A stretch of 64,000 nucleotides of DNA from Vulcanococcus sp. Clear-D1 (GTDB taxonomy: Bacteria; Cyanobacteriota; Cyanobacteriia; PCC-6307; Cyanobiaceae), in assembly GCF_014654725.1 (NCBI RefSeq), contig NZ_JACVZV010000024.1:124001-188000 (forward strand), in the 5' to 3' direction. The notes beneath the pieces are model-generated. The model had not been told where the DNA came from and searched no databases. It saw nothing but the letters and a program-made list of their open reading frames with translations. This document shows positions 32,213 to 39,429 of this stretch, in pieces. A program made the position numbers and the translations under genes. Each line of letters begins with the position of its first letter. Positions within the stretch are counted from its first letter, which is position 1.

Positions 32213-35041
32213 GTGTCCGCTCTCCTGAAACGGTTCTGGACTGATCACCGCCTGGCCTCGGTCACCAGCCTTGCACTGCTGTTCCTGGGCCTGCTGATCA
32301 AACCGTGGACCCTGGTTCTAGTGCTGGCGGTGGCCTTTGGCGGGCCCCTCCTGCAGCGCCTGGAATCCTTCTCCACATCTCCGTTTGCAGGCTGGAGACG
32401 CAGCAACTGGGTTGCTCTCGCTCTGCTCGTTGGAGCGGCGTTGCTGGCCTTAACCGGGAAGAGCGGCGGTCAGGGGGCCTTGATCCTGGCGTTGCTGCCT
32501 GTGGCTTGGGTGCTGGTCACCGATAGGGGCGTCCTTCGGGGCACAAATTCGGCGGCAACCGGCCCAGCCACAAGAGCAGCCATTGAACCAGGCATAACTG
32601 CACCGCCTGCACCAGATCCAGATACAGCACCACCAGCCGTACAGACGCAAGCACAGACACCGCTTGCGGGCAACGAGCTTCTAAATAGGATTCGGGAGCT
32701 TGGCGATATTGGAAAGTCAGATCTGGTTCGAGCCTGTGGCTATGTCTCAACCAAGGCAGACGGAGGCGAACGTTTGAATTTTACCGCTTTCTACGAGGCG
32801 CTTCTTGAGGCCAAGGGCGCTTCACTTGGATCATCAAGCAGTCAAGTCGAAACTAATGAAAGCATATCTGAGTCCAACCGAGGCAGCGATGATGACAGTC
32901 TTCCCAGTGCGGAGGAAATAGCAGCGAAAGTCATTACCTACTTGGACGAGATTGTTGATGAGAATATCGACGACTTTGACTCGGATGGCTCATACAAGGT
33001 CAGGCCCGACTACGGATACGGCAAATTCTATCTGGATTCGGTCGATGGCTCTTATGACATGAGCCTCCAAGGGCTTATCCATTACATCATGCATGAAGAG
33101 GACATTTACGAAGAATTCCTGAACCAAGTGCAACTCAACGCTGTTCAAAGATGTATAGACGAGTATCCAGAAGCCATTTACGCCGTCGATACCAGCGAGG
33201 GCAACGGAGAAGAAGTTGAATCATTGCTTGATGATATTTACTACAGATGCATCAATCACGTTGCCAAACGCCTAAAGAGTGCTGATCTAGATATCGAGGC
33301 ATTCGCAGACTATCTAAGCGAAGACGAAGACGGAGAAGATGATGACAACTCGGATCTTGACTATACAGGAGCAAGCACAAGTGAAGACCTCAGGCAAACT
33401 GAGCAAGGAGAGACTGCGCTAACAAAGTCGGAATCAAAGCCGCTAGGCATCAACAACAGCGCTGGCGCATTTTCACTAAGTGTCATCAAATCGAAAATCA
33501 GCAAGCCAGATGACGATGGCGACATCAGTATTGATTTGGAACTGAGCCTAGAAAGTCACTCCGATGAAGACGTTGAACTTGTTGGAAGCAAGCTTGTCGT
33601 TCTCACCGCCAGCGGCCTTCCCCTACTCGAACGGGAAGACGAGCATGATCTACTGATTACCAATGGATCAACTGAGGTTATCAGCCTTTACAGCGGCTAT
33701 TTCAAGGCATCGCAAATCGCAGGATCACCCGCCTCTGAGACTCAAGTCTTGGTGCAGCTTACTCCCTGCGGCTGCAGGTTTACCGAATTACCAGTAGTTG
33801 AAATTCCTACTTCTGGAGAAATCTCAGGAATCCCTGAGAAGATTGAAGTTCAACCAGAAATTCAACTGCAAGGCTTCTCTATTCTTAGATCAAAGCCTGA
33901 CGATGAAGGGAATTGCCAACTTGAGTTCAAGGGACTAGTTACGAGTGGAAGCAAATCCGCACTCAGCAAGCTCGTTGTTTCGATTCGAATTCAAGACAGG
34001 AATGGCAGGGAGATTGAGTCAACGGAATGGAGCGATAAAGTTTCTCCTTCGAGCACTGTTTGCTTAGACACCAGCCTTTGGGGGATCAAACCATCAAGGC
34101 TTGAGGGAGCAAAGGCTCATGTTTCATTCAAATCCTTCCATCCCCTTGGCAACCAAGAGTTGTCATGGTGTGTTGGTAGTAAGCCAAAGCCAACTGAAGC
34201 GGATGTAAGCCAACGGACGAGCGGACAGAGAGGGCTTGAAGAACAGGCATCTGGCACTCCTGGGCCTGCTGATCGTGCAGGATCGCTACCAGCCAAGGTC
34301 ATGGAGAACGCGACCAGCAATAATTTCGATCTTGCAATCAAATCTGCAAGATACAGCTCTCCTGACGAGGATGGTGATACCAGGTACGAAGTCGGATACA
34401 GCGTTATCAATCAGTCTGATCAGACAATAGAGCTACTGTTGTCACGCCTCTTTGTTCTCCACCCATCCGGACTTGTTGTGGCAACGACGCAAGATGAGTC
34501 AGAGGACATGGCTGAGAGTGGTGAAAGCATCAGCGCTACATCGAGCACATGGGGAACATCCGTCAAGGAGCTTGATGGTGATGCCAGTTCTGCGCAGTTA
34601 ATGCTTCAAGTAACGGCATGCTCATGCAGCTTTGTTGAGCTGGGTGAAATCGAGTGTCCAGCTAGTGGCAGGGCAACCACGTTAGAGCCTTCCGATCAAG
34701 ACAGTAACAGACTCGTTGTTGAGGCAATCACGATTACAGCAGAACCACCTGATGAGGGTGAATGTTGCATAAGGATCAAGGCCCTCGTGAGAAACAAAAC
34801 GGACCTGTCATTCCCACGGGCAGTCCTGTCAACAAAGCTTATGAGTGCGAGTGGCCGCGAGCTGGATGACACATATTCTCAGGAGGAAATACATCCCAAC
34901 AGCCAGATTGTTCTTGAGGACTCATTCTGGGGCGTGAAAGAGAATAGAATTAACTCGGCAAAGCTTCAATTTAGCTTGAAGGCTTTTGCGGCAGTTGACA
35001 ATAGCACAATAGTAACAAGGGACCTTTCACTGGAGGACTGA
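32213..35041 (+). CDS. Membrane protein with cyAbrB-like domain and four PDxDGD modules
   Basis: 942 residues from GTG. Residues 14-103 hold three or four membrane spans; 110-150 is a Pro/Ala/Thr linker; 152-206 is a cyAbrB N-terminal-like domain (NELLNRIRELGDIGKSDLVRA, LNFTAFYEALLEAKG); 225-370 is an acidic unknown domain ending in SEDEDGEDDD. Then four modules start at PDDDGD (432), PDDEGN (562), PDEDGD (717) and PDEGEC (846), alternating type A (LxVLxxSG, then CxCxFxELxxxxIP) and type B (ALVxN, GRExDD, SxWGIKxxR). They look like beta-sandwich (Ig/FxLYD-like) folds. The first ~480 bp are GC-rich host-like, the rest AT-rich. Heads a four-gene set. Confidence 0.75.
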   Translation: MSALLKRFWTDHRLASVTSLALLFLGLLIKPWTLVLVLAVAFGGPLLQRLESFSTSPFAGWRRSNWVALALLVGAALLALTGKSGGQGALILALLPVAWVLVTDRGVLRGTNSAATGPATRAAIEPGITAPPAPDPDTAPPAVQTQAQTPLAGNELLNRIRELGDIGKSDLVRACGYVSTKADGGERLNFTAFYEALLEAKGASLGSSSSQVETNESISESNRGSDDDSLPSAEEIAAKVITYLDEIVDENIDDFDSDGSYKVRPDYGYGKFYLDSVDGSYDMSLQGLIHYIMHEEDIYEEFLNQVQLNAVQRCIDEYPEAIYAVDTSEGNGEEVESLLDDIYYRCINHVAKRLKSADLDIEAFADYLSEDEDGEDDDNSDLDYTGASTSEDLRQTEQGETALTKSESKPLGINNSAGAFSLSVIKSKISKPDDDGDISIDLELSLESHSDEDVELVGSKLVVLTASGLPLLEREDEHDLLITNGSTEVISLYSGYFKASQIAGSPASETQVLVQLTPCGCRFTELPVVEIPTSGEISGIPEKIEVQPEIQLQGFSILRSKPDDEGNCQLEFKGLVTSGSKSALSKLVVSIRIQDRNGREIESTEWSDKVSPSSTVCLDTSLWGIKPSRLEGAKAHVSFKSFHPLGNQELSWCVGSKPKPTEADVSQRTSGQRGLEEQASGTPGPADRAGSLPAKVMENATSNNFDLAIKSARYSSPDEDGDTRYEVGYSVINQSDQTIELLLSRLFVLHPSGLVVATTQDESEDMAESGESISATSSTWGTSVKELDGDASSAQLMLQVTACSCSFVELGEIECPASGRATTLEPSDQDSNRLVVEAITITAEPPDEGECCIRIKALVRNKTDLSFPRAVLSTKLMSASGRELDDTYSQEEIHPNSQIVLEDSFWGVKENRINSAKLQFSLKAFAAVDNSTIVTRDLSLED

Positions 35042-35044
35042 TTC

Positions 35045-35761
35045 ATGACAATTACGCTGCTAGCCGCCAAGGCAACACAACCAGATAGCGATGGAGATGC
35101 AAGATTTGAGGCTTCATTGAGCTACAAGAATGAAGGCGAAATGACAATTGAGCTGTTACATGTGAGGATGCTTGTGACAGATCCCGAAGGCATTCCGTTA
35201 GGCGAAGCCGAGGAAGACATCGAAGAGTTAATTCAACCTGGCGAAACTGGTCGCTTTTCAATTTCAAGCTATCGGATTCTCTATCCACAAAAGAATGTCA
35301 CTGATGCTCGCTTAACGATCACAATCGTTCCAATGGCCTGCACGTTCATAGACCTAGGCAGACTGAGTATTCCCAATCAACCTGGCGCGCTCTCTGAGTG
35401 TAATGAGGAAATCTCGTCCGAGAACCTCACCGTAAAGAGATGGTCCTGCCATCGCCGCCGCGATGACAGGGACGGCGATGTAACCATTGAAGCCAACGTC
35501 TGGATTGAAAATAACACTGGCAAAACAATCCACCGTGCGGTAATCAAGTTGCAAACTTACAACTATTCTGGACGGCCACTTAATGACACGGAAAGCAGAG
35601 ACGACCGGATGTTATTCGATGGTATTCCTGCTCTTATCAATGACAGCCTCTACAGTAAATCGTCACAACTAAAGGACGCCGCTATCAGCGCGACATTTCG
35701 TGGCTATACGCCACTTTTACCAACATCAATTCAGATAAGCGATTTGCAACTTGATCGCTGA
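35045..35761 (+). CDS. PDxDGD A-B module protein 2
   Basis: 238 residues, starting three bases after the previous stop. One A module (QPDSDGDARFEASLSYKNEGEMTIELLHVRMLVTD... CTFIDLGRLSIP) and one B module (RDDRDGDVTIEANVWIENNTGKTIHRAVIKLQTYNYSGRPLND... LYSKSSQLKDAAIS). No signal peptide or membrane span, so cytosolic or held by the membrane paralogue. The Asp-rich loop could bind calcium; not shown. Confidence 0.75.
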   Translation: MTITLLAAKATQPDSDGDARFEASLSYKNEGEMTIELLHVRMLVTDPEGIPLGEAEEDIEELIQPGETGRFSISSYRILYPQKNVTDARLTITIVPMACTFIDLGRLSIPNQPGALSECNEEISSENLTVKRWSCHRRRDDRDGDVTIEANVWIENNTGKTIHRAVIKLQTYNYSGRPLNDTESRDDRMLFDGIPALINDSLYSKSSQLKDAAISATFRGYTPLLPTSIQISDLQLDR

Positions 35762-35809
35762 GACCACACCAACTCCGCCATCGCACCCAAACTAAGCACA
35801 TTTCGAGCC

Positions 35810-36550
35810 ATGACACTTGAACATTCACTGAGTGCAACCGTCGAACGGTCCTCTTTGCGAGAGCCTGACAGTGATGGAGATACTCGTTTAGAGGGAAACA
35901 TTATTGTCAAGACGAACAAGGATCAAGTTCTTGAACTATTCATAACACAGCAAGTTTTACGTGGCAGTGACGGAGCGGTCGTTTCCTCATCGAAGGACGA
36001 ACGAGAAGACTCCTTAGAGCCAGGAGAAGAGCTGAAAATAGATCTGGATAGCGGGTATTTTAAAGCCACGGCTTTCGGCGATTCCTCAAAGGCAAATATC
36101 GACATTGAGATTCTTGGCTGCAAGGCTGACTTCGCCCAGTTGCCTGCTGTAGGCCTGGGTGATGGACTCCCTGGACTCTATGGTTGGAATCATGCCATAC
36201 CCTTGGGTTCTGATGTCATTGTTGAATCCCTCGCCGTAGGGGTGAAACCTGCAGATGACGATGGAGATGTACGCATCGAGCTGCGCGCTCTTGTCTACAA
36301 TTCTTCGATGCATCAAGTGCCTCGATTTACATTCAAGGCGAGAGCAATTGCAGCTGGTGGTCGGGAAATCGATGATCAGTCTACATATGAAGTAATTGCA
36401 CCAGGCGAAAGGAAGGTTGTAGAGGTTTCGTTCTACTCCATTAAGGCAAACCGTATGAAGGGTTTATCAATTGCAACAGATGCAACTGCGTTCAGCATCC
36501 AAGGCAAAGCCAATGCTTGTTGCGCGATCGACGTCGTTTATTCGTCTTAG
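35810..36550 (+). CDS. PDxDGD A-B module protein 3
   Basis: 246 residues. A module: EPDSDGDTRLEGNIIVKTNKDQVLELFITQQVLRGSDG... DSGYFKATAFG... GCKADFAQLPAV. B module: KPADDDGDVRIELRALVYNSSMHQVPRFTFKARAIAAGGREIDDQSTYE... SFYSIKANRMKG. Same order as the neighbours, 48 nt after the previous stop. No export signal. Confidence 0.75.
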   Translation: MTLEHSLSATVERSSLREPDSDGDTRLEGNIIVKTNKDQVLELFITQQVLRGSDGAVVSSSKDEREDSLEPGEELKIDLDSGYFKATAFGDSSKANIDIEILGCKADFAQLPAVGLGDGLPGLYGWNHAIPLGSDVIVESLAVGVKPADDDGDVRIELRALVYNSSMHQVPRFTFKARAIAAGGREIDDQSTYEVIAPGERKVVEVSFYSIKANRMKGLSIATDATAFSIQGKANACCAIDVVYSS

Positions 36551-36604
36551 CCCCTGTCCTGATTCAACGCTTTATTTACATCTCAGACTGTTCAGGAGAA
36601 CACG

Positions 36605-37288
36605 ATGCTTTCAATTCAGGATTTCAACGTTTCCGAGCCCGATAGCGACGGTGATATGAGGGCAGAAGCCTCATTCACATACAAGAATGAATCCAAGGAG
36701 GCGCAAGAGCTCATCCTCTCAGGGTTTCATGTGCTCACAAGCAACGGTTTAGTGATTACATCGTCGACGGATGAGCACGAGGATCTCGTTGAATCTGCCG
36801 GTACTGTCGTACTAAACGCCAGTAGCAGTTACTTCAAGGATGTTGCAGCTAGTCAGTCTCTCCGGCTACTTCTGAATACTGTTGGCTGTCGTTGCGTCTA
36901 TAAAGATATCGGCGAATTTGATATTCTCCATGGTTGCGTCACTGGCACTAATGACTCACTTGTTCTGGACGAGGGTTTTGTGGTGCAAGGAATTTCAGTG
37001 AGCGCGGGTCTGCCAGATGACGATGGTGACATCATGGTCGAAATCAAGGCGCTGGTCCGCAATACTACGAGCCTCCATACACCCAGGATCAAGATCGAAG
37101 GCAGTGTCAAAGGTCAGAATGGAAGAGTGCTCGATGAATGTTCGACCTATGGAGAATGCATGATGCCATCTGAGACACGCTTGCTGGGAGCTAGCTCATA
37201 CTTTAAGAAGAGTCGACTCAGTGGAGCCAGGGTTTCCATTCGTATGTGTTTGTTTATTCCATCCAGCTGTGATCAAGCAATGGCCTAG
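36605..37288 (+). CDS. PDxDGD A-B module protein 4
   Basis: 227 residues. A module: EPDSDGDMRAEASFTYKNESKEAQELILSGFHVLTSNGLVI... SSYFKDVAAS... GCRCVYKDIGEFDI. B module: LPDDDGDIMVEIKALVRNTTSLHTPRIKIEGSVKGQNGRVLDECSTYGE... SSYFKKSRLSGAR. Last member of the set, 54 nt after its paralogue. The high conservation of SxYFK and GREL-like motifs implies conserved surfaces. Confidence 0.75.
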   Translation: MLSIQDFNVSEPDSDGDMRAEASFTYKNESKEAQELILSGFHVLTSNGLVITSSTDEHEDLVESAGTVVLNASSSYFKDVAASQSLRLLLNTVGCRCVYKDIGEFDILHGCVTGTNDSLVLDEGFVVQGISVSAGLPDDDGDIMVEIKALVRNTTSLHTPRIKIEGSVKGQNGRVLDECSTYGECMMPSETRLLGASSYFKKSRLSGARVSIRMCLFIPSSCDQAMA

Positions 37289-37370
37289 CAATGCCCTGTA
37301 TTGATAGTTTGTAGTAGCCGCTCGCTGGTTGTTCGCGCGAGCACGACACGCTCATGCGCCCATACGAGTC

Positions 37371-37754
37371 ATGGTATGGCTCCCTGCGAATGCGTCCTTG
37401 CAACCCGATTCAACCCCCAACAGCCCTGATGAGCTGATGAAGCGGTTTAGTGACCGCCAATCAGAAATGAGGAGAATCAGTGGCTACACCCTGCGGCAAA
37501 AGCAGTTGGTTGATTCGCTTCTGGATACAGACGATGAAGAACTGTTCGATGAGGGCTTCCACAAACGACTTCTCATCGAGCTCGTCAGCTTTATGCACGA
37601 CTGGCATCTCCGGACCACTGCCCGGCGATTTCAGGATGGGGATATTCCCTCCGCCTTGCTATGGCTTCAGGACACCACACGGCTCAGCCAGATTCAAGCC
37701 CAAATTGAAGCCATCGAAGTGGCCAACTGCAAACCCGATCCTGGTGAGAGCTGA
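37371..37754 (+). CDS. Helical hypothetical protein
   Basis: About 127 residues from ATG 37371 (an upstream TTG at 37329 is possible). Helical and charged: ELMKRFSDRQSEMRRISGYTLRQKQLVDSLLDTDDEELFDEG, then LIELVSFMHDWHLRTTARRF. It follows the module genes on the same strand and ends 14 nt from the convergent HIRAN gene. Unrecognised. Confidence 0.5.
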   Translation: MVWLPANASLQPDSTPNSPDELMKRFSDRQSEMRRISGYTLRQKQLVDSLLDTDDEELFDEGFHKRLLIELVSFMHDWHLRTTARRFQDGDIPSALLWLQDTTRLSQIQAQIEAIEVANCKPDPGES

Positions 37755-37768
37755 ATATGGTCTGCCGC

Positions 37769-39376
37769 TCAGTGGCTCGGGTTGTACAGGTGTTTCCCGC
37801 AATGCCCAATCACCACCTGGTTCAGATCTGGATCCCAACAGAAATGAACGCGAATGGTGCGGTTCTCTGAGTCCTTTGAGCCGATCTTGAGGTGCTGCCA
37901 CATCTCGACAGTCTTCCCCTGATAACTGAAGGTTCGTGCGCGTCTGGCCTGAGGATTGCGCTCAATGGTCTGGGATTCACGGGGGGCATAGGCACTGGAG
38001 CCAAAGACCTGGCCGGCGATCATGTCGGGTGCTCCATCGAGCTTGCGTTGCCGAAAACCGGTGGCCAACAGCCACAGGAGCTCAAACAGTTGTCCGCCGA
38101 ATTCGAAGCCTTTGGCCTGATCCGCAGAAGCCCAGGCGCTGTCCAACACCAACAGATGCCCCGGGCAGAGCTCCTCATGCACCAGCTGCAGGCATTGCCG
38201 CGGCTTGAGCCGCTCATGGGCCGCGAGTGATCGCAGGCTGGCGAGCAAACGATCCGCCAGTTGCCGCGTCTCCGACTCATCAGCCCACGGCGTCACCAGG
38301 ACGTCCGCCGCGTTCGCGGGACTTGTGTATTGGAGGTACTCCAGCTGCAGGCTGAGGGCGTCGAGCTGGTTGCCCGTCTGCGCGAGCTGATCTTCAAGGG
38401 ACTGGTTTTCAGCGAGCACCAACTGGAGCTCTTGCTCTTTGAGGTCGAGCTGCTCTTTGAGCTCCTGCTCAACCGTGTTGGCGAGCTCAATGGCCTGATC
38501 ACCCTGCTCCTGTGCCTTCTCCGTGCGGCGTTCCCAGGCGCCTTTGTTGAACTCGTATTCCCGGCGCAGACGGCGTTCTTCGCTGCGGCTGGCCTCGAGT
38601 CGCTTGGCAATGTCCTCCTGCTTCTCCTCAAGCTCTGTGAGCCGCTCCTGCCGTTCGCGCACCCGCGTGCTCTCGCTGGGCACGCCGAACAGCGAACGGA
38701 TCAGCTGCTCCACCTTCCCGGGATCCTCGGGCGCCTTGCCGTTGGCATCAGTGAGGCTGAGATACCAGGGGTAGTGGCGGCCGTCTTGCCCTGGGTAATA
38801 GCTGTAGCCGCATTTGCTGACGTCGTAGCTGGCGCCCAGCAACTCCTGGAGCTCACGAAACGCCGTTTCGGTGCAGTTCACGACCAGCCGCAGCTTGTCT
38901 GGGCCGGTGGTGCGATCGAAATCCCAGGCGAAGGCGCTGGTCACCCCAAGCGAGCGCAGCCGGCGGCTGGCCTTGGCGATCGGAATTGAGATCTGCAGAC
39001 GGAAGGCGTCGCGCTGGGTGGTCGTCGTCAGTCCGGTCACGACAGCCTCCAGGCCCTGAGCGGCGTCAGGAACCTCGGCAGCTACCAAAGCCGCCATGTC
39101 TTTGGGGAGATAGCCGATCCACTGGTCGTGCCAGAACACCTTCACCGCGTTGGCATCCCACTGGTTCTCAGGCTCGTGCTGGAGGGTGAGTGGGTCGCCA
39201 ATCGCGATCCCAAGCGCCATCTTCTCGGCAGCGTGATCAAGCTTGTACGCCAGAAAGGTGGTGAGGATCTCACCGCTGCTCTGTTGCTGCCGCTTCTGGC
39301 GGGCAGCCTGACGTTCAGCGCTGCCCGAATCATCCAGGTGCTGGAGCCGCTGGAACAGATTTCCCTTGGGAGCCAT
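37769..39376 (-). CDS. HIRAN-domain coiled-coil protein
   Basis: 535 residues in three parts. Residues ~50-115 (GDPLTLQHEPENQWDANAVKVFWHDQWIGYLPKDMAALVA) are a HIRAN domain, which binds DNA ends or stalled forks. Residues ~235-350 form a long coiled coil (RQERLTELEEKQEDIAKRLEAS... KEQELQLVLAENQSLEDQL). The C-terminal 150 residues end in RTIRVHFCWDPDLNQVVIGHCGKHL, a compact domain seen at the end of several bacterial proteins, possibly a toxin-like or nucleic-acid-binding fold. It sits next to an SbcC-like/SbcD-like pair, so it likely acts on DNA. Confidence 0.75.
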   Translation of the reverse strand: MAPKGNLFQRLQHLDDSGSAERQAARQKRQQQSSGEILTTFLAYKLDHAAEKMALGIAIGDPLTLQHEPENQWDANAVKVFWHDQWIGYLPKDMAALVAAEVPDAAQGLEAVVTGLTTTTQRDAFRLQISIPIAKASRRLRSLGVTSAFAWDFDRTTGPDKLRLVVNCTETAFRELQELLGASYDVSKCGYSYYPGQDGRHYPWYLSLTDANGKAPEDPGKVEQLIRSLFGVPSESTRVRERQERLTELEEKQEDIAKRLEASRSEERRLRREYEFNKGAWERRTEKAQEQGDQAIELANTVEQELKEQLDLKEQELQLVLAENQSLEDQLAQTGNQLDALSLQLEYLQYTSPANAADVLVTPWADESETRQLADRLLASLRSLAAHERLKPRQCLQLVHEELCPGHLLVLDSAWASADQAKGFEFGGQLFELLWLLATGFRQRKLDGAPDMIAGQVFGSSAYAPRESQTIERNPQARRARTFSYQGKTVEMWQHLKIGSKDSENRTIRVHFCWDPDLNQVVIGHCGKHLYNPSH

Positions 39377-39429
39377 CCAGGGCCGACGGATCAGATCACC
39401 AGCCTAAGAACAGCCGATTTGAGCAGTGA

